This document shows, one piece after another, positions 13,757-21,917 of a stretch of DNA of 46,382 nt. The notes under the pieces were generated by a model. That model saw only the letters and a list, made by a program, of their open reading frames with translations, did not search any database and had not been told where the DNA came from. The position numbers and the translations under genes were made by a program. Each line of letters begins with the position of its first letter. The first letter of the stretch is position 1. Source of the stretch: Streptacidiphilus carbonis (GTDB taxonomy: Bacteria; Actinomycetota; Actinomycetes; Streptomycetales; Streptomycetaceae). The DNA is taken from positions 1 through 46,382 of the forward strand of contig NZ_BBPM01000059.1 of assembly GCF_000787775.1 (NCBI RefSeq), in the 5' to 3' direction.

Positions 13757-14998
13757 GTGGGGTTTCTCGACCCGATCCTCGGCCCGCTGTACACAGCCGT
13801 CTCGTGGATCATCGTCCAGTTCCATTCGCTGTACAGCCAGGTCTTCAATCCTGACGGCGGCTGGGCCTGGGGTCTGGCGATCGTCTCGCTGGTGATCCTG
13901 GTCCGCGCCTGCATGATCCCGCTGACGATCAAGCAGACCAAGTCGATGCGGGCGATGCAGGCCCTGCAGCCCCGGCTCAAGGTCATCCAGGACCGCTACA
14001 AGGGCGACCGGCAGAAGCTCGCCGAAGAGCAGATGAAGCTCTACAAGGAGGCGGGCGCCAACCCGGCCTCCAGCTGCCTTCCGCTGCTGATCCAGTCGCC
14101 GTTCTTCATGTCGCTGTACGGCGTGCTCAGCAATGTCGCGCACGGCAAGACCGTCGGCGTGATCAACCTGACGCTGCTGAACAGTGCCAAGCAGGCGCAC
14201 ATCTTCGGCGCCCCGCTGTCGGCCTCGTTCGTGCACTCGACACTCACCAGCGTCAAGGTCGTCACCGCGATCATGATCCTGACGATGTGCTTCACGCAGT
14301 TCCTGACCACGCGCCAGCTGATGACGAAGAACGTCGACCTCACGGTCAAGACGCCGTACATGCAGCAGCAGAAGATGATGATGTACGTCTTCCCCGTCAT
14401 CTACATCTTCTTCGGCATCAACATGCCGGTCGGTGTGCTGATCTACATGGTCACCTCGAACCTGTGGACCCTGGGCCAGCAGCTGGTGATCATCCGGCAG
14501 AACCCGACGCCCGGCTCGGTGGCCTTCAAGCAGCGCCAGGAGCGGCTGAAGGCCGCGGGCAAGCTGAACGCCGACGGCACCCCGGTCAAGGCCGGTCTGG
14601 CCTCCCTGGTGAAGGGCGGCAGCGCCCCGGTCGAGGAGGCTCCTGAGGACGCCGCCCCGGTGCGCCGCCAGCAGCCGAAGCGGCAGACCAAGGCCCAGCG
14701 TCAGAGCGGCGGCGCCGCGGCCGGTGCCGCCGGTACGGCCCCGGCCGACGCCGTGGTCGAGGCCGCGGAGTCGACCGCCCAGGGCAGCAGCACGCCGGCG
14801 AAGAACGGCACCCCGAAGAGCACCGGGGCGCCGAAGCAGGCGCCCAAGCAGACGCCGAGCCAGACCCGCGGGCGGGCCAAGACCGGTGGCGGCGGTGGCG
14901 GTGGCACCGGGGCCGCGCAGAGCGGCGGCCAGAAGCGCACCAACCAGCCCGGCAAGCGCAACCCGCAGCCGGCGGGTCGGCCGAAGAAGAAGTCCTAA
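13757..14998 (+). CDS. yidC: Membrane protein insertase YidC/Oxa1
   Basis: A gram-positive-type Oxa1/YidC insertase (413 aa) that folds and inserts inner-membrane proteins. Transmembrane segments include [20 protein letters not shown] near residue 37, the second region [16 protein letters not shown], and two later helices around [18 protein letters not shown] and [11 protein letters not shown]. The conserved hydrophilic-groove Arg is in [19 protein letters not shown]. The C-terminal 150 residues are a basic Ala/Gly/Pro/Lys tail, probably contacting ribosomes. AAGGAG (13744-13749) lies only one base from an in-frame ATG at 13751 but seven from the GTG at 13757, so I prefer the GTG. Confidence 0.95.
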   Translation: MGFLDPILGPLYTAVSWIIVQFHSLYSQVFNPDGGWAWGLAIVSLVILVRACMIPLTIKQTKSMRAMQALQPRLKVIQDRYKGDRQKLAEEQMKLYKEAGANPASSCLPLLIQSPFFMSLYGVLSNVAHGKTVGVINLTLLNSAKQAHIFGAPLSASFVHSTLTSVKVVTAIMILTMCFTQFLTTRQLMTKNVDLTVKTPYMQQQKMMMYVFPVIYIFFGINMPVGVLIYMVTSNLWTLGQQLVIIRQNPTPGSVAFKQRQERLKAAGKLNADGTPVKAGLASLVKGGSAPVEEAPEDAAPVRRQQPKRQTKAQRQSGGAAAGAAGTAPADAVVEAAESTAQGSSTPAKNGTPKSTGAPKQAPKQTPSQTRGRAKTGGGGGGGTGAAQSGGQKRTNQPGKRNPQPAGRPKKKS

Positions 14999-15066
14999 GC
15001 ACGTCCTGGCGACGGCTTCCGCACTGATTTCCCAGTCAGCATCACAGAATCCAAAGGAGTCCACCC

Positions 15067-15609
15067 GTGACGGAAGGAACCGTGGCACCCGTCCCCAGCG
15101 ACGAGCCGAAGAGTGCCGCGACAGTCACCGACGTGCTCGGCCACCTGGAGCAGGAGGGCGAGATCGCCGCGGACTACCTGGAGGCCCTTCTCGACATCGC
15201 GGACCTCGACGGTGACATCGACATGGATGTGGAGGGCGACCGCGCCTCCGTGTCGATCATCGGTGAGGCGCCCGGCGCGGACCGGTCGCTGCTGCGGCTG
15301 GTCGGCCAGGACGGTGAGGTGCTGGAGGCTCTGCAGGAGCTGACCCGGCTGGCGGTGCACCGGGAGACCGGGGAACGCAGCAGGCTGATGCTGGACATCG
15401 CGGGGTTCCGGGCGCGCAAGCGGGCGGAGCTGGCCGAGCTGGGCGCCCAGGCGGCCAAGGAGGCCAAGGAGAGCGGCACACCGGTGAAGCTCCGGGCGAT
15501 GACGCCGTTCGAGCGCAAGGTCGTCCATGACGCCGTCGCGGCGGCCGGGCTGCGGAGCGAGTCGGAGGGCGAGGAGCCGCAGCGGCGCGTCGTGGTGCTG
15601 CCTGCTTAG
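15067..15609 (+). CDS. khpB: KH/R3H RNA-binding protein KhpB (Jag)
   Basis: A single-stranded-nucleic-acid-binding protein (180 aa) of the Jag/KhpB family, normally encoded just after yidC. A short N-terminal region leads into a KH-like domain (about residues 45-120: GEAPGADRSLLRLVGQDGEV, then RLMLDIAGFRARKRAEL). An R3H domain at about residues 140-180 reads MTPFERKVVHDAV. The GTG start has AAAGGAG (15053-15059) at good spacing. It is the last gene of the rpmH cluster before a hairpin. Confidence 0.93.
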   Translation: MTEGTVAPVPSDEPKSAATVTDVLGHLEQEGEIAADYLEALLDIADLDGDIDMDVEGDRASVSIIGEAPGADRSLLRLVGQDGEVLEALQELTRLAVHRETGERSRLMLDIAGFRARKRAELAELGAQAAKEAKESGTPVKLRAMTPFERKVVHDAVAAAGLRSESEGEEPQRRVVVLPA

Positions 15610-15650
15610 TCGGACTGTTCCACACTGGGACAGGGTGATGTGAACGATGG

Positions 15651-15683
15651 ACGGCCCCGTCTGCGACGTGCAGGCGGGGCCGT
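15651..15683 (+). terminator. Hairpin between khpB and rsmG
   Basis: ACGGCCCCGTCTGC (15651-15664) pairs with GCAGGCGGGGCCGT (15670-15683) through 14 bp including one G-U wobble, with a 5-base loop. It lies 42 bases after the khpB stop and is a plausible factor-independent terminator or attenuator ahead of rsmG. No U tract follows. Confidence 0.6.
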
Positions 15684-15714
15684 GCTGCCGCGGTGGTAAG
15701 GGAGAGGTTCGGCA

Positions 15715-16500
15715 ATGTCGGAGGCGGACGGTCGGTTGGTGGCCGAGGAGTTCTCGCGGGAGCTTCCGGAGGCCCCCGCGGCGGCACGGGCGGTGTTCGG
15801 TGACCGCTTCGGGCTGGCGGTGCGCTACGCCGAGTTGCTGGCGGACGCCGGGGTGCGCCGCGGGCTGATCGGCCCGCGGGAGGTGCCGCGGCTGTGGGAG
15901 CGGCATGTGCTGAACTGCGCGGTGCTGGGCGAGCTGCTGCCGCAGGACGCGTCGCTGTGCGACGTGGGCTCGGGGGCCGGGCTGCCGGGTATCCCGGTGG
16001 CGCTGGCACGTCCCGATGTGCAGATCACCCTGCTGGAGCCGCTGCTGCGGCGGACCACCTTCCTGGAGGAGGTGGTGAAGGAGCTGGGTCTGGCCAATGT
16101 CACGGTGCTGCGCGGGCGGGCCGAGGAGATGGTCGGCAAGCTCGCGGTGGACGTGGTGACCGCGCGGGCGGTCGCCCCGCTGGACCGGCTGGCGGGCTGG
16201 GGACTCCCGCTGCTGCGACCCTTCGGGGAGATGCTGGCGCTCAAGGGCGACTCGGCCGGCCAGGAGCTCGTGGACCACAAGGGCGCGCTGGTGAAGCTGG
16301 GGGCCACCGAGTGGTCGGTGGGTGTGGCCGGCGAGGGTGTGGTGGAGACCCCGACGCATGTGGTGCGGGTCAAGGTCGGCGAGAGCCCCGGCGGTGTCCG
16401 GGCGGCGACCCGCAGGGCCAGAGCGGCCCGCAAGGGTGGCCGGGCCCCCGGGCAGGCGGCAGGTGGCGCAAGCCGCGGCGGCTCCCGTCGGCGGCGCTGA
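15715..16500 (+). CDS. rsmG: 16S rRNA (guanine(527)-N7)-methyltransferase RsmG
   Basis: A SAM-dependent methyltransferase (261 aa) that modifies G527 of 16S rRNA; loss in streptomycetes is known to give low-level streptomycin resistance. The SAM-binding motif [18 protein letters not shown] lies around residue 84, followed by the acidic LLEP end of beta-2 and [13 protein letters not shown]. The C-terminal 35 residues form an Arg/Gly-rich basic tail. The ATG start has GGGAGAGG seven bases upstream. It precedes parAB, the usual order. Confidence 0.96.
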   Translation: MSEADGRLVAEEFSRELPEAPAAARAVFGDRFGLAVRYAELLADAGVRRGLIGPREVPRLWERHVLNCAVLGELLPQDASLCDVGSGAGLPGIPVALARPDVQITLLEPLLRRTTFLEEVVKELGLANVTVLRGRAEEMVGKLAVDVVTARAVAPLDRLAGWGLPLLRPFGEMLALKGDSAGQELVDHKGALVKLGATEWSVGVAGEGVVETPTHVVRVKVGESPGGVRAATRRARAARKGGRAPGQAAGGASRGGSRRRR

Positions 16501-16520
16501 CGCCTTTCTGATCGACTGGC

Positions 16521-16559
16521 AGAGCCCCCGTTTCACGTGAAACGTGAAACGGGGGCTCT
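16521..16559 (+). terminator. rsmG terminator hairpin containing a parS site
   Basis: AGAGCCCCCGTTTCAC (16521-16536) pairs perfectly with GTGAAACGGGGGCTCT (16544-16559) around a GTGAAAC loop. The parS at 16530-16543 is built into the stem and loop. The structure ends 60 bases past the rsmG stop and works as a strong terminator shape. Confidence 0.75.
16530..16543. promoter_or_regulatory. parS site 1
   Basis: Exact GTTTCACGTGAAAC, the streptomycete ParB-binding palindrome, followed directly by a third half-site GTGAAAC (16544-16550). Confidence 0.95.
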
Positions 16560-16619
16560 CTTGGTCTCCAGGGTCCTCGGAGTGTCGTTCCGTCATATAT
16601 TGCCCATAACGGGCATCGT

Positions 16620-16633
16620 GTTTCACGTGAAAC
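16620..16633. promoter_or_regulatory. parS site 2
   Basis: Exact GTTTCACGTGAAAC in the region upstream of parA. The rsmG-parA gap (16501-16884) otherwise holds the parS terminator hairpin, a dyad TGCCCATAACGGGCA (16601-16615) beside an AT-rich TATATT that may be a parA promoter -10, and no other gene that I can support. Confidence 0.95.
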
Positions 16634-16884
16634 GTCGCTCTCTGCTTCCCGGGATCCTGAGCCGCAGTCGTGGAGCCGCTCAGTTCAGTCGTCATTTGGG
16701 TGAAGATCGGCCATCAACGGGTCCAGAAGGACCACAACCCGCCCCCCGTGTCACTCGGCTGCGCGATGATTCCATCGACAGCCGTGACGGAGAGGGGGGC
16801 GATCCCTTGCCCAGCGAGACTCACACCGTAGAGGGGCCGCTTCCGGGGCCGCGGGCCCGGAGCGGACAGATCCGAAATGGACAC

Positions 16885-18033
16885 ATGGGGACCGCTGTTT
16901 CACGTGAAACAGCGGCGCATGAAACACTGACGCCCATGCATCCCATGCAGGAGTCGGAAGCCACGCCGCTGATTGACGACACACCCATCGGACGGGCTGC
17001 CCAGGCCGCCGTCGATGCGATGGGACGGGTCGGGGAGGCGCTGCCGCGCCCCGCGGCCACCCGGGTGATGGTGGTCGCGAACCAGAAGGGCGGGGTAGGG
17101 AAGACCACCACCACCGTCAATCTCGCGGCCTCGCTGGCGATGCACGGAGCCCGGGTGCTGGTGATCGACCTGGACCCGCAGGGCAACGCCTCCACGGCTC
17201 TGGGGATCGACCACCACGCCGAGGTTCCCTCCATCTATGACGTCCTGGTCGAGGGCAAGCCGCTCGCCGACGTGGTCCAGCCGGTGGTGGATGTGGAGGG
17301 GCTCTTCTGCTGCCCGGCCACCATCGACCTGGCCGGCGCGGAGATCGAGCTGGTCTCGCTGGTGGCCAGGGAGAGCCGACTACAGCGTGCGATCGAGGCC
17401 TATGAGCAGCCGCTGGACTATGTGCTGATCGACTGTCCGCCGTCGCTGGGGCTGCTGACGGTCAATGCCATGGTGGCCGGCCGCGAGGTACTGATCCCGA
17501 TCCAGTGCGAGTACTACGCGCTGGAGGGGCTGGGCCAGCTGCTGCGCAATGTTGACCTGGTACGCGCGCACCTCAATCCCCATCTGCATGTGTCCACGAT
17601 CCTGCTCACCATGTACGACGCCCGTACCCGACTGGCGTCGCAGGTCGCCGACGAGGTGCGCAGCCACTTCCAGGACGAGGTGCTGCGGACCAGCATCCCC
17701 CGGTCGGTGCGTGTGTCCGAGGCGCCGAGCTATGGGCAGACCGTGCTCACCTATGACCCCGGATCGACGGGGGCGCTCTCCTATCTGGAGGCCGCCAAGG
17801 AGATCGCGCTGCGCGGCGCCGAGAAGGACAGCAGGGCCGCGGACGAGCGCTTCGCCGCGACTCCGGGCAACCCGGGCGTATACCAGCAGCAGCCCCGCCG
17901 GATGGCTGAGCCGGAGAGCACAGGGCCGGGGAGCACAGGGCCGGGGAGCACAGGGTCGGGGAGCACAGGGTCGGGGAGCACAGGACAGCACGCCGCAGTA
18001 CAGCAGCACGGCACGATGGAGGGGCAGCGGTGA
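16885..18033 (+). CDS. parA: Chromosome-partitioning ATPase ParA
   Basis: A Walker-type ATPase (382 aa from this start) that works with ParB-parS complexes to position and segregate chromosomes. The deviant Walker A is KGGVGKTTT (Lys68, Lys73). [17 protein letters not shown] follows, and Walker B is [17 protein letters not shown]. The C-terminus has an added tail of about 70 residues with (STGPG)2(STGSG)2 repeats. The start is uncertain: the ATG at 16885 has a weak ribosome site, whereas an in-frame TTG at 16807 follows a strong GAGAGGGGGG. The frame is open further upstream but not conserved. A parS inside the N-terminus is translated as VSRET. It overlaps parB by four bases. Confidence 0.94.
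   Translation: MGTAVSRETAAHETLTPMHPMQESEATPLIDDTPIGRAAQAAVDAMGRVGEALPRPAATRVMVVANQKGGVGKTTTTVNLAASLAMHGARVLVIDLDPQGNASTALGIDHHAEVPSIYDVLVEGKPLADVVQPVVDVEGLFCCPATIDLAGAEIELVSLVARESRLQRAIEAYEQPLDYVLIDCPPSLGLLTVNAMVAGREVLIPIQCEYYALEGLGQLLRNVDLVRAHLNPHLHVSTILLTMYDARTRLASQVADEVRSHFQDEVLRTSIPRSVRVSEAPSYGQTVLTYDPGSTGALSYLEAAKEIALRGAEKDSRAADERFAATPGNPGVYQQQPRRMAEPESTGPGSTGPGSTGSGSTGSGSTGQHAAVQQHGTMEGQR
16897..16910. promoter_or_regulatory. parS site 3 (inside parA)
   Basis: Exact GTTTCACGTGAAAC at the centre of a perfect 24-bp palindrome (16892-16915, arms extended by CCGCT/AGCGG). It lies in the N-terminal coding region of parA and is read there as Val-Ser-Arg-Glu-Thr. Confidence 0.95.
17916..17985 (+). 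repeat. 15-bp tandem repeat in the 3' end of parA
   Basis: Four complete copies of GAGCACAGGG[C/T]CGGG (17916-17975) and a partial fifth encode a Ser-Thr-Gly-Pro/Ser-Gly pentapeptide repeat. The first two copies have C and the next two T at the variable base, which suggests recent slippage. Copy number is likely to vary between strains. Confidence 0.9.
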
Positions 18034-19139
18034 GTGAACGTCGTAGAGGTCTGGGGCGCGGTCTCGGGGCACTGATCCCGGCGGCCAGTGGTCCGGAGAG
18101 CAGGCCGGCCCCCGCCGCGATCGGCGGTACCCGGTCGCCGGGCGAGGTGCCCTCGCTCAGTGCGGGAGCTGAGGCGGGTTCGGCCGGGGGCGGTGTCGGC
18201 ACCCTGGAGCGCACCGCCGAGAGCGTTGTTTCACGTGAAACGGCGGCGGCCGCCGCGGCCGTCCCCGAGCTGCAGGCGGTGGAGGGCGCCTACTTCGCCG
18301 AGATTCCGCTGGACGCGATCACTCCCAACCCGCGCCAGCCGCGTGACATCTTCGACGAGGAAGCTCTGGAGGAGCTGGTCCACTCGATCCAGGAGGTGGG
18401 CCTGCTGCAGCCGGTGGTGGTCCGGCAGACCTCGCCGGACCGCTATGAGCTGATCATGGGCGAGCGCCGCTGGCGGGCGTCGCGCAAGGCCGGGCTGGAG
18501 GCCATTCCGGCGATCGTCCGGGCAACGGAGGACGAGAAGCTCCTCCTTGACGCCCTGTTGGAGAACCTGCACCGCTCGCAGCTCAACCCGTTGGAAGAGG
18601 CTGCCGCCTACGACCAGCTGTTGCGCGACTTCTCCTGCAGCCATGACGAGTTGGCCGACAGGATCGGGCGCTCCCGCCCGCAGGTGTCCAACACGCTGCG
18701 GCTGCTGAAGCTCTCGCCGCCGGTGCAGCGCCGGGTCGCCGCAGGGATCCTGTCCGCAGGGCATGCCCGGGCACTCCTGGCCCTGGACGATCCCGCCGAG
18801 CAGGACCGGCTGGCGCACCGCATCAACGCCGAGGGACTCTCGGTGCGTGCGGTGGAGGAGATCGTCAAGCTGATGTCGGAGGAGCGGCACCCCGAGCGCC
18901 GGGCGCGGGGCCCGAGGGCCGGCAAGCTGGTGTCCCCCGCACTCGCCAGTCTGGCGAGTCGGCTCTCCGACCGCTTCGACACCCGGGTGAAGGTCGAGCT
19001 CGGTCAGAAGCGCGGGAAGATCGTGGTGGAGTTCGCCTCGGTGGAGGATCTCGACCGGATCCTCGGCTCCTTCGCTCCCGGCGAGGGCCAGCTACTGAAG
19101 CAGGGGATGGACGGCGAGGCGGCCGAGTCAGAGGGCTGA
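18030..19139 (+). CDS. parB: Chromosome-partitioning protein ParB
   Basis: A parS-binding CTPase clamp (369 aa) that spreads along origin-proximal DNA. The N-terminal ParA-interacting peptide is [16 protein letters not shown]. The ParB/Srx CTP-binding motifs are NPRQPR, GERRWRA and [14 protein letters not shown]. The helix-turn-helix that reads parS is [20 protein letters not shown]. The C-terminal dimerisation domain is present. A parS at 18228 lies within its own coding sequence and is read as VSRET in the disordered linker (about residues 67-71). The GTG start overlaps the parA stop. Confidence 0.98.
   Translation: MSERRRGLGRGLGALIPAASGPESRPAPAAIGGTRSPGEVPSLSAGAEAGSAGGGVGTLERTAESVVSRETAAAAAAVPELQAVEGAYFAEIPLDAITPNPRQPRDIFDEEALEELVHSIQEVGLLQPVVVRQTSPDRYELIMGERRWRASRKAGLEAIPAIVRATEDEKLLLDALLENLHRSQLNPLEEAAAYDQLLRDFSCSHDELADRIGRSRPQVSNTLRLLKLSPPVQRRVAAGILSAGHARALLALDDPAEQDRLAHRINAEGLSVRAVEEIVKLMSEERHPERRARGPRAGKLVSPALASLASRLSDRFDTRVKVELGQKRGKIVVEFASVEDLDRILGSFAPGEGQLLKQGMDGEAAESEG
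18228..18241. promoter_or_regulatory. parS site 4 (inside parB)
   Basis: Exact GTTTCACGTGAAAC within the parB N-terminal linker, translated in frame as Val-Ser-Arg-Glu-Thr. Confidence 0.95.
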
Positions 19140-19158
19140 CCCGAACGGCAGAGACAGG

Positions 19159-19209
19159 GAAGGGCCTTCGTTCCAGGTGCTCCATTTCTGGAGGGAACGA
19201 AGGCCCTTC
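19159..19209 (+). terminator. parAB terminator
   Basis: GAAGGGCCTTCGTTCC (19159-19174) pairs perfectly over 16 bp with GGAACGAAGGCCCTTC (19194-19209), starting 20 bases after the parB stop. The intervening loop can form a short inner CCAG/CTGG stem. A few T residues follow. Confidence 0.85.
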
Positions 19210-19282
19210 TTGTCGCCCCGAGTGGTGGCTACGATGGCGCCGAAGGTTCTCTCGGTACTGCGTTGAGCCCGTGGGAGGGGTC

Positions 19283-19507
19283 ATGCGCGCACAAGGACGA
19301 GCGGTGCTGCTGACCGGAGAACTGGTGGCCGGGGCAGTCTGCGGCTTTGTCTCCACGATGATCCTGGACCGGTCCCGGCAGGGTGCTGCCGAGCGGGATG
19401 CGGCTCTATCGTGGAAGCAGGAGGCGGCGCGGGCGGCGGCCGCCGGGCCCGAAGGTGTGGTGCATGGGACGCAGGCTGGTACCGCTGACTCTCGACTCTC
19501 TCGCTGA
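19283..19507 (+). CDS. Doubtful small hypothetical ORF
   Basis: A 74-codon frame starts at an ATG behind GGAGG and ends inside the following acetyltransferase gene, in a different frame. Its N-terminal third is hydrophobic (AVLLTGELVAGAVCGFVSTM) and could be one membrane helix; the rest is Ala/Arg-rich. I recognise no family. The overlap of 44 bases with the start of the next gene, and a composition close to random high-GC coding, make it uncertain. If it is not real, the 324 bases from parB to the acetyltransferase hold only the terminator and promoter DNA. Confidence 0.25.
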   Translation: MRAQGRAVLLTGELVAGAVCGFVSTMILDRSRQGAAERDAALSWKQEAARAAAAGPEGVVHGTQAGTADSRLSR

Positions 19508-20081
19508 ACTCCCCCTCAGTTGCCGCTCCTGTGTCTTCTGGGAACTGGACCCGGTGAACGGGGAGGCGGCGATCAAAGCGGGGCAGGCGGAGCAGGAGAA
19601 GGAGTCCTGGATCTCGGCGGTGCTGCTGGAATGGGGATCCTGCGGCCGGGTCGCCTATGTCGACGATGTGCCGGTGGGGTTCGTGCTCTACGCGCCGGCC
19701 GCGTATGTCCCCCGGTCGCTGGCCTTTCCCACCAGTCCGGTCTCCCCCGACGCGGTGCAGTTGATGACATCCCGGATCCTGCCGGAGTTTCAGGGGCAGG
19801 GAATCGGACGGACTCTGGTACAGGCGGTGGCCAAGGATCTGGTGCGGCGCGGCTTCAAGGCCATCGAGGCGTTCGGCGACGCCAAGTGGACCGGGCCGAG
19901 CTGCGTGCTGCCGGCCGACCACCTGCTGGCCGTCGGCTTCAAGACGGTGCGGCCGCACCCGCGCTATCCGCGGCTGCGGCTGGAAGTCCGCTCTGCGATC
20001 TCCTGGAAGGGCGAGATGGAGGTCGCGCTGGAGCGGTTGCTCGGCGCGGTCCAGAAGGAGCCCTCACTGCGGCCGCTCTGA
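19464..20081 (+). CDS. GNAT-family N-acetyltransferase
   Basis: A 205-aa protein of the acetyltransferase superfamily that in streptomycetes sits directly after parB. An N-terminal CRSCVFWELDP segment contains a Cys pair. The acetyl-CoA-binding region is FQGQGIGRTLVQAVAKDLVR (about residues 110-130), the R/Q-x-x-G-x-G/A pyrophosphate loop of GNAT enzymes. The conserved C-terminus ends RLLGAVQKEPSLRPL. The frame is open upstream, but the ATG at 19464 gives the family's usual MGRRLVPLTLDSL start. The acceptor substrate is unknown. It converges with the amidase gene. Confidence 0.9.
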   Translation: MGRRLVPLTLDSLAELPLSCRSCVFWELDPVNGEAAIKAGQAEQEKESWISAVLLEWGSCGRVAYVDDVPVGFVLYAPAAYVPRSLAFPTSPVSPDAVQLMTSRILPEFQGQGIGRTLVQAVAKDLVRRGFKAIEAFGDAKWTGPSCVLPADHLLAVGFKTVRPHPRYPRLRLEVRSAISWKGEMEVALERLLGAVQKEPSLRPL

Positions 20082-20082
20082 T

Positions 20083-20096
20083 GTTTCACGTGAAAC
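20083..20096. promoter_or_regulatory. parS site 5
   Basis: Exact GTTTCACGTGAAAC beginning two bases after the acetyltransferase stop codon, on the left flank of the intergenic hairpin. Confidence 0.95.
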
Positions 20097-20127
20097 GGCT
20101 TCCCGGGGGCACCCCCCCTGGGAAGCC
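20097..20127. terminator. Bidirectional terminator between convergent genes
   Basis: GGCTTCCC (20097-20104) pairs with GGGAAGCC (20120-20127), with further C/G runs in the loop able to extend the stem. It lies between the convergent acetyltransferase and amidase genes and is bracketed by two parS sites. Confidence 0.65.
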
Positions 20128-20132
20128 GCGCT

Positions 20133-20146
20133 GTTTCACGTGAAAC
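20133..20146. promoter_or_regulatory. parS site 6
   Basis: Exact GTTTCACGTGAAAC within a larger palindrome (GCT/AGC extension), 50 bp from site 5 and ten bases from the amidase stop. Confidence 0.95.
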
Positions 20147-20155
20147 AGCGGCGGG

Positions 20156-21331
20156 TCAGTTGCTGCGGATGTCGGCGGGGAGGTGCAGGACGCCGGTGGG
20201 GGCGTCCTCCTCCGGGGGGAGGTAGAGCCGCTGCACCGCCACCGCGATCGCCTCCACGGCCTGTGCGCGCACCTGGGGGGAGACCAGGCGCATGGCGTCC
20301 TCGGGGTTGGTCAGGTAGCCGAGCTCCAGGCGTACCGCGGCCATCCGGGTGGACCGCAGCAGGGTCCAGGTGCGGGCGTGGCTGCGGTTGTCGCCGAGAC
20401 CGCAGCGGGCGACCAGCTCGCGCTGGAGCAGGCCGGCGAACTGCTTGCCGGTGTGGGACCAGCGGCCCCGGCTCTCGTCTCCGTAGTAGTAGCTGGAGGC
20501 GCCGGCGGCCCAGGGGTTGTGGTGCCCGTCCAGGTGGAGCGAGAGCATCAGATTGGCGTCGGTGGAGTTGGCGAAGCGGGCGCGCTGGGCCTCGTCGCCG
20601 CCGTTCTCGGCGTTGCGGGTGAGATAGGTGCGCACGCCCAGGGCGGTGAGCCTGCCCTCCAGCCGGGTGGCGACGTCCCAGACGATGGCGGCCTCGGTGT
20701 GGCCGTGGGCACTCACGCCCGGATCGTCGCCGCCGTGCCCGGGGTCGATGACGATGACCTTTCCCGGCAGGGACGCGCCGGAGCGCAGCAGCATCTCGGT
20801 CTCCCGCATCACGTGCGGTGCTCCGCCGACGACGGTCCGGGCCAGCCGGGCCAGCACGGTGAAGGTGGCGGGGCCCAGGGTGCCGTCGGGGTAGAGGCCC
20901 ATATTGCGCTGGAACTCGCTGAGCGCCTGGGCGGTGGTGGCGCCGAAGATGCCGTCCACCTGCCCCGGGGTGAAGCCCATGTCCAGCAGCCGCTGCTGGA
21001 GCTGGGCGACATCGTCGCCGACCTGGGGGTTGCCGACGATGTGGTTGAGCACCCGGTCGCCCAGCTGCCAGCGGGCCTCGTTGAGGTGCCGGTAGGTCTC
21101 CGGCCCGACGATGCCGTCCGCGGTGAGTCCGCGCTGCTGCTGGAAGTAGCGCACGGCGGCGTCGACCAGCGAGTCGAACAGGGAGCTGGCGGAGGCCAGC
21201 GGACTGCCCACGGTGCTGTCCACGGCGGGCAGCAGCCCCAGCAGACCGAGCTTGAACCGGATCTCTGCCACTGCCGGTCCGCTGTCGCCGAGCTGCCAGT
21301 GGTAGGCGTGCGCTGGTTGCTGCTGGGTCAT
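20156..21331 (-). CDS. CwlM-like N-acetylmuramoyl-L-alanine amidase family protein
   Basis: A 391-aa protein with two N-terminal peptidoglycan-binding-1 repeats (about residues 15-85 with GLTADGIVGPETYRHL, and 100-165 with GFTPGQVDGIFGATTAQAL), then an Amidase_3 domain. The zinc and catalytic residues are all visible: His in IDPGHGGDDPG, Glu in GHTEAAIVWDV, His in MLSLHLDGHH, and Glu in LELGYLTNPED. There is no signal peptide; the N-terminus MTQQQPAHAYHWQLGDSGPA is hydrophilic. The mycobacterial gene at the same place, cwlM, encodes a cytoplasmic regulator of peptidoglycan precursor synthesis, so a regulatory role is likely. That is inference from synteny and the missing signal. Confidence 0.9.
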   Translation of the reverse strand: MTQQQPAHAYHWQLGDSGPAVAEIRFKLGLLGLLPAVDSTVGSPLASASSLFDSLVDAAVRYFQQQRGLTADGIVGPETYRHLNEARWQLGDRVLNHIVGNPQVGDDVAQLQQRLLDMGFTPGQVDGIFGATTAQALSEFQRNMGLYPDGTLGPATFTVLARLARTVVGGAPHVMRETEMLLRSGASLPGKVIVIDPGHGGDDPGVSAHGHTEAAIVWDVATRLEGRLTALGVRTYLTRNAENGGDEAQRARFANSTDANLMLSLHLDGHHNPWAAGASSYYYGDESRGRWSHTGKQFAGLLQRELVARCGLGDNRSHARTWTLLRSTRMAAVRLELGYLTNPEDAMRLVSPQVRAQAVEAIAVAVQRLYLPPEEDAPTGVLHLPADIRSN

Positions 21332-21446
21332 GACGCGAGGGTCCCCTCCTCATCGGATCCCATGATCGTACGCGCCGTCAGGGCCGCGTCGACGCCTGCC
21401 GTTGTGGTTGTTACGTGGGAGCTTGGGGGTCGCTCCTCGGAGAACT

Positions 21447-21460
21447 GTTTCACGTGAAAC
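21447..21460. promoter_or_regulatory. parS site 7
   Basis: Exact GTTTCACGTGAAAC between the trxA terminator and the amidase start, within the amidase upstream region. Confidence 0.95.
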
Positions 21461-21471
21461 GTGCGGGAACA

Positions 21472-21519
21472 TGCGAACGCCGGGACTGCCACGGGGTGGT
21501 GGCGGTCCCGGCGTTCGCA
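21472..21519 (-). terminator. trxA terminator
   Basis: A 21-bp inverted repeat (21472-21492 and 21499-21519), perfect except for one position that can form a wobble pair on one strand, with a 6-base loop. It lies 18 bases beyond the trxA stop codon and closes the trxB-trxA unit. Confidence 0.85.
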
Positions 21520-21537
21520 GTGCCGACTGCGGGCGAC

Positions 21538-21867
21538 CTAGGCGAGGAACTCGGCGAGGTCGCGCACCAGCGCGCTCTTGGGCTTGGCGCCGACGATGGT
21601 CTTCACGACCTCGCCGCCCTGGTAGACGTTCATGGTGGGGATGGACAGGACGCCGTAGGTGGCGGGGACATTGGGGTTGGCGTCGATGTCCAACTTGGCG
21701 ATGGTGATCTTGTCCGCGTATTCGGCGGCGATCTCCTCGAGCGCGGGGGCGACCTGGCGGCACGGGCCGCACCAGGTGGCCCAGAAGTCGACGAGCACGG
21801 GCTTGTCGCTCTTGAGCACCTCGGTCTCGAAGGTGTCGTCGGTCACGGTGATGGTGGCGCCGGCCAC
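21538..21867 (-). CDS. trxA: Thioredoxin
   Basis: A 109-aa dithiol-disulfide oxidoreductase of the cytoplasm with the redox motif FWATWCGPCR (Cys33, Cys36) and the cis-Pro loop GVLSIPTMNVY. The frame is open upstream, overlapping trxB, but the GTG at 21867 has GAGGAG five bases upstream and yields the canonical length. It lies 50 bases after trxB, its reductase, and is surely cotranscribed. Confidence 0.97.
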   Translation of the reverse strand: MAGATITVTDDTFETEVLKSDKPVLVDFWATWCGPCRQVAPALEEIAAEYADKITIAKLDIDANPNVPATYGVLSIPTMNVYQGGEVVKTIVGAKPKSALVRDLAEFLA

Positions 21868-21917
21868 GGGGGCTCCTCGGGTGTGCGGGGGGTGACTGGG
21901 ATGGTGAAGGGGGCGGC

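Noticed and set aside
13598..15088. Minus-strand frame of 496 codons opposite yidC
   Set aside because: Antisense shadow; yidC on the plus strand has all family motifs.
16537..16884. Extended N-terminus of parA starting MKRETG
   Set aside because: It would begin inside the rsmG terminator/parS hairpin and its sequence does not look like ParA; a start at 16885 or 16807 is more plausible.
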